Source of the DNA: Stictocephala bisonia
Taxonomy: Eukaryota; Arthropoda; Insecta; Hemiptera; Membracidae
Length of the DNA: 64,000 nucleotides
Assembly (NCBI GenBank): GCA_035578905.1
Contig: JAQJVL010000122.1
Coordinates: 2,029,066-2,093,065 of the forward strand
Reading direction: 5' to 3'
The notes under the pieces: model-generated
Databases searched by the model: none
What the model was told of the DNA's origin: nothing
Seen by the model: only the letters and a program-made list of their open reading frames with translations
Position numbers and translations under genes: made by a program
In this document: piece by piece, positions 48,106 through 60,500 of the stretch
Layout of the letters: each line of letters begins with the position of its first letter
Position numbering within the stretch: position 1 is the first letter of the stretch

Positions 48106-48697
48106 CTTTATAGTTTTGTGAAAAGGAATGGCTAAAAATGTTGGGATCATGTTTGCATGATTTAGCTTTGAGTCTGTGGCTTAAGTGCATGGATTTTGTT
48201 CTTAAGTAAATTAGTGAATAAATCAAAAAGCCTAAAGAAATTTACTTTATTATTACAAAGTTACCTCAGACTTCATGTCTCCAGGTGTGTGAAGGTCACA
48301 AGTCATTTAGCATCTTTAGTACAGTTCTCTTCTGTAAACATTTGCCAAAACAAAACAAAGTTATGTGTGTCAGGAAACAAAAGTGTGAATTACCTCACTC
48401 ACTCCCCCACGTCTAGCGAAACACGGTTAACACACACTTACCCTGACGTATGACTGACTAGAGAACACATTACCCATTAATGAAACCACTGTCATTGAAA
48501 TGAATTAAAGTACGTTGTTCCCTGAACTTTGTAGAGAAATAATACATCGCACTGAGCCAACTAGGCTGGACTACAATTATCATGAACATTTTGAAAAACT
48601 TACACGGCACCAATATTTTGATGAGGTACAAGTATTTACAATACAAGTGAAAGTCACGCAAAACAAATTTACTATGATATGAGTACAAAATTTATAA
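48106..48697. other. Unassigned
   Basis: Short open frames on both strands (48196-48453 plus, 48470-48688 minus) with no recognisable content. No gene is called. Confidence 0.4.
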
Positions 48698-48935
48698 ATA
48701 TAACAGCGATCAATTTTCATAAACCTTCCCTTCCTCAGACCAGAAGAATGAAACTGGTGTTCAGCTACGCTACTTGTATACTAATACTTGTCATGGTCGG
48801 GAAAATCATGACAGTTCGCTGGAATCATCAAATCATTTTATGTTAGTATATAAGTCGTGTAGTTGAACAGTTTCATTCTTTTGTGAACCCTCTGGTCTGA
48901 GGAAGGTAAACGTGGTTTACCAAAATCAATGACCA
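48698..48935. mobile_element. Inverted-repeat (MITE-like) element
   Basis: Left arm TCCTCAGACCAGAAGAATGA... is complementary to the right arm ...TCATTCTTTTGTGAACCCTC TGGTCTGAGGA (split here). Pairing continues outward into GATCAATTTTCAT and GACCATAATA. The centre is near 48820. A half copy of the same arm (GATTGATTTTCGTA, CCCTCAGACCAGAAGGATC) lies at 50414-50450. Confidence 0.75.
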
Positions 48936-49996
48936 TAATAATTGTACATTTTGTATTTATTTTTTAGTAAATTAGTGTTGGGTGATGGTCACTTGTCTTG
49001 TTGGTTGCATTTCTTCCTACATGTGCTATGCTAATTAAGAAGCAATAAATATTTTAAGGTTTTTATAGCACTAAATTTTTATAGTGGGATCTTTGAATTT
49101 AATTGGTAAGAAAAAAATAATTAAAAACATTCCAGCTTGCTCTGAAAAGAATCATCTCAAAGCATTTTAAAACAATTTATATAAACACTTCATATACTAA
49201 TTTGTTGCAAACAAACTACATCCAGAAACATTATAGATAAACACATATTTTAAATTATTTGATTCCATTAGGCCCACCCACCTAATCACCTTTCATATAT
49301 GAGCTATGTTACATTACTAGTATTTGGTGATTAAAGAGCTAGGTTCAATAAACAGTTAAGTATGATAAAACACTTAAACATGTCCGGTGAGAATATCCGA
49401 CAAGTTCTAAAAAAAAAAAAAAGAAATAAAAAATAAATTTACTTATCATTGAAAATATTTTTCATATACACATTTGATTCGATAGATGCATATTTTAGCA
49501 TGTAATAAATCACATGCAATTCTTTTCATGAATTTTGAACAGTGTGGGTAGGTTTAAATAGTGGTGGAATTTAATCTATGCTTTAATTTTATTTTATTAA
49601 GACTTTATTTTACAGTAAAATTCTTTATTTTATCTCCTCTCTATCTAGATAGACTTAGATGGTCATTTTAGAACATTTATAACATCTGTTTGGTTATTTT
49701 AAACATTATAACATCATTGTTGTCACATAGTTGATGTTATAAGTATATAAATTAATATACGACAAAACTAATCTTATAGAAACTATTATAGCTAAGGAGA
49801 TGTGTAAATAAAACGACTTGATCTTGAGAAGTAGCTAGAAAGGTATGTAATGTTGGTATAATGTGCTTATATAAATCTGCAAATACTTTTAATTGACAGT
49901 TATCAGCTAATTTTCTACCAGTTTCAACTTGATCATAAGAAATAATTTAATCCATGATTATTCTATCGGTATTTTATCCTGATTGGTTAATATTAA
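48936..49996. other. Unassigned AT-rich stretch
   Basis: No gene or repeat seen. Confidence 0.4.
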
Positions 49997-50239
49997 CAAT
50001 TGATGGTAAACTTTACCTCTTTTGTTCCCACCACCAATCTTCAGTTTTTTCTTACACTACCGGTTTCGGAGACTAATCTCCATCTTCAGGTGTTCACTAT
50101 TCACTACATACTGAAGTGAATAGAGTATGTAGTGAATAGTGAACACATGAAGATGGAGATTAGTCTCCGAAACCGGTAGTGTCAGAAAAAACTGAAGATT
50201 GGTGGCGGAACAAAAGAGGTAAAGTTTAACATCAATTGT
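49997..50239. mobile_element. 243-bp near-perfect hairpin (MITE-like)
   Basis: The two halves are inverted copies around 50118 with very few mismatches: CAATTGATGGTAAACTTTAC at 49998 pairs with the segment ending AAAGTTTAACATCAATTG at 50238, and ACTACCGGTTTCGGAGACTA pairs with TAGTCTCCGAAACCGGTAGT. There is essentially no loop. A transcript through it would form a stem of about 120 bp. No coding content. Confidence 0.9.
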
Positions 50240-51291
50240 AAATAATTTAAGTTATATTTATATCACTTATAGAACACGTGCCAACTTCGTAACAAGGATA
50301 ATTTAAGGAAAAAGGAGACAATATCTAGTACCTTATTAGCATATTACTTGGTGATAGAAGTTATACAACATAAATTCGCTACAAATAAAAAGAAAATTAA
50401 CAAATATTACAATGATTGATTTTCGTATACCACCCTCAGACCAGAAGGATCTACGAAGGTCTGATTATGAACAAAGGGTATACTTACTTGTTCATCTACA
50501 CTCATTCACAACCTATATCCATCTTTGATAACAGGAATTCATGTAGAAAAGGTCTCCATGTCGAAGTGTTTGTAATTGTAACTTTTGACCATAGAAGTCA
50601 CAGTATGTGTGGATTAGTAATTCCAATTTTTTTTAAATGGTTTTCAAATCTTATCACCCTCCCCCCTCCCTAAAAAAGGAGTTATTAAATAAATGATCAG
50701 TGTATCCTAAGGCAGCATGTACAGAGGCAAAATCAAAATGAACTCAGTGCTAGACTAGTCCGTTTCTTAACACATAATTGCAAAAAAGTGAAGAATGCTG
50801 CTAAGGACACGTTAACTAATAAATGGGCCAGGCCTCGAGACCCATGCTTCAACAAAATTTAAGGTCATACGGAATAAAAATCGGGTTGGTGAGGATCACA
50901 ATAGGTTTTATTCCAGGAAATTATTACATTTTTCTGAGGGTTGATACATGAACAGTAAGGTATCATTTAAAATATATACTCAAGGCATTGTCTATAAATA
51001 ACAAAAGTTAAAATTCACAAAATACGTTTTAATCAGGCAGCCAATTGGTCACTGCTTCTCGGACCATCCATCTAAGATACTATACCCATTTGTCAAAATG
51101 TGACTAATAGCAGATTGATTTTTAGCATTGCCATACCACCTGACCGAAGACAACTACTGTAGTTGTAGGCCTGAAACTGCCCCAGTACGTCATTCAATGA
51201 AGATATCTCTTGAACAACAACATATGTCAAGAAGTTAAGTTCTATATAGTACCAGCTGCAATATTTCTGACGTGTGTATGTAAAGTTGCAG
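50240..51291. other. Upstream of, or first intron of, the NRF-like gene
   Basis: Contains the half-copy of the 48.7-kb inverted-repeat element at 50414-50450 and the stem-loop motif CCGAAGACAACTACTGTAGTTGTAGG near 51143. The missing 5' exon (signal peptide) was not identified here. Confidence 0.45.
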
Positions 51292-51507
51292 GCCAGTATG
51301 ACTCACTGGAAAGGACTGTCATTCATGCATTCCCCCAAAGGTTTGCCACCATCAGGAACTCCCTCTTGGACCCCACTGTTTATGAAGAGGCCATGTTCCA
51401 CTTGATGTCTTACGTCCTGCCCACAGACTCAGCCAATCCCATATGTGCAAACCACAGTATTGAGTTACAAATGGCTTTCCTGGAGGATCAACTCTGGGCA
51501 ATTAAGA
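51292..51507 (+). CDS. NRF-like gene, exon 1 of those seen (NRF domain start)
   Basis: Encodes QYDSLERTVIHAFPQRF, then YEEAMFHLMSYVLPTDSANP, the cysteine in ICANHS and AFLEDQLWAIK. It ends at 51507 before the donor GTAAGT, in phase 1. The left border is put at the acceptor GTTGCAG (51285-51291), because the frame further left has no ATG. The alternative is that the frame continues to 51201 and supplies a hydrophobic signal-like stretch (VPAAIFLTCVCKVAG) from an upstream start. Confidence 0.82.
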
Positions 51508-54500
51508 GTAAGTAGAAAAAGTTTTGATTACAATTTTTAGCTTTCAGCTGTATATTAAACGCACATTAAAAACTATGGACAACATTTGTGAATGGAAATT
51601 CTTCTTGAACATTTTTGTTGTAAAGTTAAGTGTCTCTTTTAGAAAAATGACAAATATCTTTTTCTGTATGATAGTTGATATAAAAAATTTAAATGAATTT
51701 AGTCCAAACATTAGTATATTTGATTTTTATAGTCATACCTTGTAACACCAGTTGAATTATTTATTAAAAGGTTGTAGATCAAAATATTTTTAATTTTATT
51801 ATATTCAATAATGGAATTGGGCAATAAAGTACAAAGAATAAAAAAAAAACATTGCATCACTTGATAAATTTGCCCCTATTATCATTGAACAAGTAATATT
51901 TTTGGGAAGGAGGTAGGAATTTCTATTCTCTAGGTAAAAATTATCTAAATTGGTCCTTCCCTATTTAGGTCATCTTTGAAATTACAATAAAAATAGTCAA
52001 TAATATTAACTATGAATTTAGCACTTTTTTAGACTTACTTTCTACGCTGCATTATATGATGTAAAAATAAGGTTTAAAATAAATGAAAATTTATAGATAT
52101 TCTTATTCTTACATATGAGACGCCGACACAACATTGTTGGTATTTTAAGGCGAATATGAATGGTTATATGAGTGTAGGATGAGTGTGGATGAGTGTAGTC
52201 TGGTTACTAACTGAGTTCAACTTTTCCTCAGAAAGGACTATTTATTGATAGCCCAACAGCCAGGGCAACTAAGGGACCTACAGAATCGGAACCACGTAGT
52301 GCTGGTCTGATTTTCAGCTAATTGACAAGCCTGATACTCAGTTATCTCCCCCACACAAATCTGCACAATGATTACCACCAAACATGGACACCCCAGACTT
52401 ATCTAGTAGTGTCCATGCCGATAGCAACCATTAAGCGGACGCCATGTCGGTATTAAGAGGACCGAGCATCCAACCTATCGCCTACAATCTCCCAAACACG
52501 TTGTCCCCATGTAGCTGGGTTACAGCACTGCGCCACTAGTGCCGACAGATTACACAAGGTAACAGTACAAATCATTATAGAGACAGGGGAGATAGAGATA
52601 CAGTGGTTGGTTTGAGTGACAATGGTAATATGAATAGAGGGTTAGACAAAAAATTACTAAAATAAGGGAGTTATAGTGCCCATTTTCAAGAAGAGGAACA
52701 TGGAGGTATGGCAGAAATAGGGGCATTTCATTAACATGTCAATGTGTAAAATTTCATTAACAGGTTTTAGAAAAAAAGACCAGCAAAAGTATAGGAGCTA
52801 TAAGAGAGGAACATACAGTTTTAGAGCAGGAAGATCGATGACAAACAATAAATATTTACAGTAAGGCAGCTTCTAGAGAAGCTCTGGGAACTATGAAAGG
52901 ACTTCCTGGATATGGAGAAAGTCTAAGATAGTGTGAGTAGGAATCAAGTATGGAAGGAAGAAGGGAGTAGGAGGAGAACTAATATAAATAGTGAATGATA
53001 TATCTATGAGCTGTGTGAATATAACATTGGGGAGATCTGGATTAACTCAAGGAAGTGAACTGGTACCTCTTCTTCCTTCTGGATGATATAATAGAAGGGA
53101 CTGCAAGGAGTACTGGTGAAGAAAGGATGAGAATGATAGCATTTGCTGATGTTTCTATGGAGTAGGGAAATAAGGAGAAAGTACAGGAGTATTTGGATGG
53201 TAGCTGGAAAAGTATGGTATGAAGTTCAATAAAGAAAAGTAAATATTTGGTGATGGCTAGAGTGGAAAAGGAAGAAAGGGTAAACCTGAGTTTGGGTGAA
53301 TATGAGATGAAGAGAGTTGGTTATTTTAAATACTTAAGGAGTGTAATAAAAGAAGAAGGAAAATTTTACAGAGAGATTGAAGAATGAGGGAGACAAAGAA
53401 AGCCTTTAAGTGACAAACAAGATAATTTATGAGAAATAGATGGATACCTCAGAAAAACTAGAAAGTCATGTATAGAACATACAAGTACTGTGTACCTATA
53501 CAGACATTAGATGTAGAGGACTGAACAAAGGGAAAAAGGGATAAGAATAGAATACAAGTATGCAAACTAACATTTTTAAGAAGTAGTGTAAGAGTTTCAA
53601 GAAGGGATAAAGGAGGAGATTATAACAGTAGAGGAGGAACAACAGCAAGAGGGAATTGAGCAGGTTGATGGGGTAAGGGAAGGGCATGTGAAGAGGATAG
53701 AAAATAACAGACTGCCAAGCACATTGCATGATGAGGAAATGGAGTGAAGGAGATTTAAGTACTGTTCTTTGAACAGATGTATTGAAGGGGTTAGGAAGAA
53801 AGTAGTGAGGAGAGTGGCGGAGTGGTCTGATGTCCAGGAGGAATTCAGATGTATTGACGGGGTTAGGGAGAAAGTAGTGAGGAGAGTGGCGGAGTGGTCT
53901 GATGTCCAGGAGGAATTCAGATGTATTGACGGGGTTAGGGAGAAAGTAGTGAGGAGAGTGGCGGAGTGGTCTGATGTCCAGGAGGAATTCAGATGGTGGA
54001 GAGGACCATTGAACCACATTATAACATGCAATAAAAATGTTATAACATATCTACTTTATAAACTCCCCATTCTTTGAAATAATCCTTTACTACAATTTTA
54101 AGTCAAGTCTTGTTACCTACATGTATTGAACAAAACTGATTGTTAATAAATTGATTGTTTCTGGAACATTTCAAACAAACTATACCATTTCTATTCCACT
54201 GTCTAAACTATATGTGTTGTTGCAGTGATGGATGCGTCCACCAAGTTGGAGCCGGGAGTGTTGTCAGGTCATGTGCAGGGACTGGGCAACTATGATGAGT
54301 GTCTGTCTGTTGATGGTCCCTCCGGACAGTTCCAGGGCCAGCTGTGTGTTGTGGTCACAAAAAGATTGTTTAATAAAGTGAGGTCTATGACACTTCCTCA
54401 GGTATGTTCCTGTCTGGTTTCAATATTATCTTTCCTTATTTTTCACAACAACTTGTTCCAATAGCTCAATTCCATTAACAAAGCATCAAGTGTTTTTGAA

Positions 54501-57500
54501 TATATATGATTTTTTTAGTTTTACTCAAACTCAACCCTGATAAAGATCTTATTATTTTATCTTCTGAACTAACAGACTAAGTGAAAAACTATAAACAAGT
54601 TAAAGCTGTAAGCTCTAACTAGAATCTACAGTTTCCGGTGACAACCGCGTCAAGGTACTATCTACAATATTTACAAGATGACCAGACGTTTCACCCATAC
54701 TGAATATGGCATCCTCAGTCTCAGAGAAACCACTGAGGATGCCACATCACATAATTACGTAATCACATAATCATTCTAAAACTGTAAGCTCTACATAAAT
54801 TACGTAGATATTTATTACTATTTTCATCCTTACTAACTTTACCTTTATCTTTGTTTATTTCATTTTCATCACAATGTTTTATAAAGTATGAATTGATTGA
54901 TTTCCATGTTAAGTCGACTCAAAACAATAGGATAGTTGTTACTTTTTCAACTATCAAATGTTCTGTGTATAGTCCATGTCAACATTGTTTCATAAATATG
55001 ATTTGTAAAATGAAAACCTTTCTTTCAATTAAATCGAAATCGATTATTGCAGTAAATACAGGATGACAATTAAGTCTTAGGACAACTTTATAACTTTTAA
55101 AGGACAAGAGTTATCACAACTAAATTTGGCATATCGTTATTGGTAATAGTAAGTTCTTTTCTGTGTTCAAGGTGATCAGATGGAACCTATGGGGGACGGC
55201 CCGTTAGGAGTAAGAAGAAAATCTTAAATGACAGCTTATGTTGATTTGTACATCATTTTAAAGGTCTAGTTGAACTGAAAACAATGCCGCAAATCGGACT
55301 TCAAAGGTTGATCCAGTTAGAAGAAATTGCTGTTCAAAGTTCTAAAATTTTAAATACATTGTACTTATGAATAACAGAAAGTTACAAGTTGAAGGGAATA
55401 CTTACTGGGGAATACTTGAAGGGAAATTTAAATGCCAACAATATCAAGATATGCTCTAAAATGATTTAGTTGCTGCTCTAAAAGCTAGTCTTGGCGCTGA
55501 CTTCCAAACATGTTTTTTCCAACAAGTCAGAGCACTGCCATACTATGGTGTTCAAGTGAGGCAATACTTAGATACAGTATTCCGTCACCGGTGGATTGGA
55601 AGACGTGGAGCGATTGAGTGGTCTGCTCGTTCCCCTGACCTAACTCCGCTGGACTACTTTTTATGGGCTACCTTAAAGACATAGTTTATGAAACTCAGCC
55701 TACAGATCTGATTGATCTTAGATACAAGATAGCACAAGCTGTTCCACAAGACTACATAGAAAAAGCAATAGCTAGCTTTTATTATCGGTTAGCACATTAC
55801 CAGACAGCCAAGGGGGAACATTTTCAACACCTAATTTGAAAGGAGTTCAGTAAGAATTCCCTTCAACTTGTAACTTTCTGTTATTTGTAAGTACAATGCA
55901 TTTAACATTTTTAAAACTGAACACAAATGGACTTTTTTTACTTCCGACTGGATCAACCTTTTGAAGTCCGGTTTATAGTATTATTTCAGTTTAACTAGAG
56001 CTTTAAAATAACGTAAAACTTAGTATAGGCTGTCATTAAATATTTTCTTTATACACCTAATGGGCCGTTCCCAAAGGTGACATTTGATCACCATGTACAC
56101 AAAAAAGTAGCTTACTATTTCCAGTAACGGTATGCCAAATTTAGTTATGATAACTCTTGTCATTTAAAAGTTATAAAGTCGTCCTAAGGCTTAATCGTCA
56201 CCCTGTATACATTATACAGGGTGTCTTAAAAGTCCCCCCCCCCCTATTAACTTTCTTATGAATACAGATAAAGTGATTTACTTCTGGGAATGTTTATATG
56301 ACCAACTAAGGAGTTTTTTTATGTATGCAAATTTTTTACACCCCCTCTTAAAAGGAGGTAGTTTGGGGGTAAGTCAAAATTTTTAAATAGGAACCCCTAT
56401 CAAATGACACATCATTTTAAAGGTAATATTAAAAGAAGATGAATGGCGGAAACTAGAGGTCTCTAACATTAGTCTATCAAATTTGGTGGCAGTTTAAAGT
56501 TGGAATTATTTCATAAAACCCCCTAAGTAATTTTAGAACGGGAAAAATGGTCAAAATGCTGAACTCTCACCTCAATTTTACTCAGATGAGATGCTCGAAA
56601 TGGCTGCCATGAACTTCTTGACAGTAAAAAAGCCTGGATTGAAAACCACGTCTCACATTTTGTAAGATTTCAGGCATGATAAGGTGGCAGGCCTCTTCGA
56701 TTCTTGTCCTTAATTCATCGAGGTTTGTAGGCTTTGTGTCGTAAACTTTACTTTTGAGGAAATCCCAAAAGAAAAAAATCCAGAGGTGAAAGGTCAGGTG
56801 AACTCTTTTCTGGTGAAAGGCCAGAGGCGAAAGGCCACTCTACCAAAGTGCCACGTCGACCTATCCATCTATTGGGAAACGTTTGGTCTAGGAATGTCCG
56901 GACAAGCATATTGTAATGTGGAGGAGCACCATCTTGCTGAAATACAGGCTCATAAGTACCTTGTACTACCTCATTTATTGCTGGGACAATGCCGTTCCGT
57001 AACATGTCCAAGTATTTAACGCCAGTTAAATTACCATCAATAAAGAATGGGCCAATAACAAAGTTTCCCAAAATTCCAGCCCATACATTTAATTTTTGTG
57101 GCTGTTGCGTATGGGCTTCAACCATCCAGTGGAGGTTACTGTTTGCCCAATAACGGCAGTTGTGCCGATTGACTGTCCCATGCAAAGAGAATGATGCTTC
57201 ATCACTAAAACATATCTGAGATATTAAATTATCATTCTCTTCAATCTTCTGCAACATTTGCTCACAAAACTGAAGTCTTCGATCAGGGTCGTCTTCATTA
57301 AATTCTTGATTTAACTGTACTTTGTACGGGTGGAACTTGTGACGCTTTAACACTTTATGAACAGTATCTTTTGAAATTCCAACATCAAGGGCAGTGGACC
57401 ACAGAGATTCATGTGGGTTTGCAGCATAATTTGCTAAAACTTGAATTTGGATCTCTTCTGTCGCAATGGCAGGGCGCCCTGATCGTGGTGCATCTTTGAC

Positions 57501-60500
57501 ACTAAAGTTTGTTGAGAATTTTTTACTAAACGTCTAATGTAATGTCTACTGGTCTATCCGGATAGGCAGCATTAAATAAACGAACTGCTTCATGAACATT
57601 TCTCTTAGCTTCCCCATAGAACAATTCATCTCTACTTTATCTTCATTTGACCGAACCATTTTATTAAATACGAATAAAAAGAAATTTAACACAGTAACTG
57701 AACTGAAAGTGTTACACGTACTAACTAGTAACCTAATAAGAGATAAGGAAGGAGCCACTGGTATTCCCAGGTTGCCCTACTGGACTTTGGTCAGACAAAC
57801 CAAAACCAAATAAATGCTATGTTATTTGTGGTTTTTGGTGTTTGTTGATTCTTTTAATAACTTGTTTTACAATTAGGTGTCATCAGTTCTCAAAACTAAC
57901 TTGTGCGTGAATGTTTTCTCTGCCTTACAACAATTTTAAATGTAACATAAGCTGCGGGGGTTTTATGAAATAATTCCAACTTTAAACTGCCACCAAATTT
58001 GATAGACTAATGTTTTAGACCTCTAATTTCCATCATTATTCTTCTTTTAATATTACCTTTAAAATGATGTGTCATTTGATAGGGGTACCTATTTAAAAAT
58101 TTTGACTTACCCCCAAACTACCCCCTTTTGAGAGGGGGTGTAAAAAATTTGCATATATAAAAAACTCCTTAGTTGGCCACATAAACATTCCCAGAAGTAA
58201 ATCACTATATCTGTATTCATAAGAAAGTTAATAGGGGGGGGACTTTTAAGACACCCAGTATATATACTGCAATAATATATTATTGCAGTATAATATACTA
58301 TGTTATATGTAAGGTGCTATGCCTAAGTAATTTCAAATTATGTACAAAACCCACCTACCCTACAGACGCATATGACAGATGTTGACCCTACAACACTCCT
58401 GTGATTATGTACGCACCCAAATAAGATAGTATATAGCTTTAAATATTGGCTATAAAAACAAAAGACTGTCAATACTTATTGATCAGTGAAGCAGGGTTCT
58501 CTGAAATTAGGTGTTTTACAGGTAGCGCCAGTGGTATTCCTCTCTCTATCTCTTTCAATCCTTGAGATAATAGTACACCAGTTGTCCGAGTGCTTAGTTG
58601 AAATGAATCACCGTTAGTTAACAGCACATGCGCGCGTCTATAGTAAATGCATTTGGCTTAGGCAGTTTATTTGTTTCCATAGTCAATGCTCTGACCCACC
58701 CAACCTTCTTGCAGACGTTAATGCACTAGTCTACCTGCGAACACATACGACAAACTTATTTGTAATCTTTGTTTTGCTAACTCCCATTCTATTCACCTTG
58801 AAGCCTATCAAAAAATATTATTGTGAATAATTTAACCAATAAAAAACTAAATATACAATCTAGATAATATGTTACCATATACCTGTTCATGAACACAACT
58901 TGAATGTGAAGTTCAACTATGTAAAATCTGCAATAGGTACCTCTAATCACAGATCTAGTGTTCATATTTTTCTCCAAGATCATTATTTTAAATAACTCAC
59001 AATTAGGCTTCAAACAAAAAGCAGTTAAAGTCATTACAGCTTTGTTACATAAGGAAAATATTTATATTAAAATAGTTTTTGACCGATTTTAGTTTATTGG
59101 TTAGATACAAATATATAAAACTTTTTCCAGAACTTGAAATCCAAACACATCATAGTTTTGTGATGTGTTGTACTAGAGTGTTTTTTGTTCATCATTAACT
59201 AGTAACTACGAGCCTTCTTGTTAATTTATTTATAAAATGATTACTTATAAACGCTATAATGTTTATAAATTTATATAAACTTATAAAGTTTTTTCAGTAT
59301 ACAATAAATCCTGGATTACCCAAGGAACTGGCATTTTCAACTTGTGTCCCATCAAGTTGCACTCCTGAGGACCTCCAAGCCCATTGGCACGATGTCCTAG
59401 CTGAGTTCAACGCTTCTGTCTCTATCAATCCAAGTGATTGTTCAGTGAAGGGGGATCTACAGCCCAGATCCTCTACTTGGCTTGCATTGTAGGTATTTCT
59501 TCCTGCAAGTAAAACATTTACCAGAATAAGAATTAATATGGTCAATTTTGGAAGTACGATTCTTATATTACTGCTAATGATCACTTAATTATCAAAGTTT
59601 CAGGAGTGAAGTTTGGAAAAAGACATAATGAATAAAATGTTCTTAATCATGGTAATGTAAAATGAAACTACAAATTCGGAGGTCTGTGCAGCCTAGAGAT
59701 GTAGGAAGTGTAATATGTAGTTTCACATTGTGTTTGGATTTGGACTGTTAGTATTACCCTAGATTACATAATATTTACAATAGATAACTCATCTAACAAC
59801 CTGTTTTGATTACTTAAAATTTATCCCAAAACAAGTCACTTAACATGTGTTTGCTCAAGTTGCCATAAGGAAACAGTCTACAACAACATGTCTTGAGACA
59901 AGTCCAGGAACAAAAATGTATCAAGCTACTGCAGTACTAAAGAAATGTTGCGACTAGATAATTTTTGCAGCACTTGTACTGGCACATGCCCAAACAACTT
60001 GTGCCTGGGACACACATGAATGAAAACAAAGCTTAATAGGAATTTTGATCCACTAAATTGACTGTAACTTGATCTTATTTGAGGCAGTGAGGTCTGACTC
60101 TACTGCTGATTTATAACAACTAATATTTAGATATACAACATTTTACATTTGATAAGAAATCTATCTGAACCTATATAAAATACATCTAACCTCCATAAAA
60201 GTCAGTCTCATTTCCAACCAAACAAAATGCTTTTCATTGAGGCAGACACTTTAACAAGATAGGTAGTTGAAGTAAATGACTCTTGAAGCAACAGATATTG
60301 TAGGGAAATCTAGATGAGAGATGGGGATGGTGATGAGGGAAATCAGAAATCATGACTAGTACAAGGGTGTATGATGTGGCATGGACACCAATGAGAACAG
60401 TTTATCTAAACACAATAACAAAGTATGCTACATAAAAACAGCATGTAAACATTATGGTAATGTATAACAATCAGTCAGTGTTATCTCTTAAGACATTAAA

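Noticed and set aside
51201..51291. True N-terminus with signal peptide for the NRF-like gene
   Set aside because: The frame is open and hydrophobic but has no ATG after the stop at 51198-51200. The acceptor GTTGCAG at 51285-51291 fits better. Kept as an alternative only.
53496..54031. Minus-strand frames of 144-173 codons
   Set aside because: They are antisense to the RTE relic and the 72-bp triplication. The RT motifs are on the plus strand.
59294..59584. 96-codon minus-strand frame
   Set aside because: It is antisense to exon 3 of the NRF-like gene, whose plus-strand translation matches the family.
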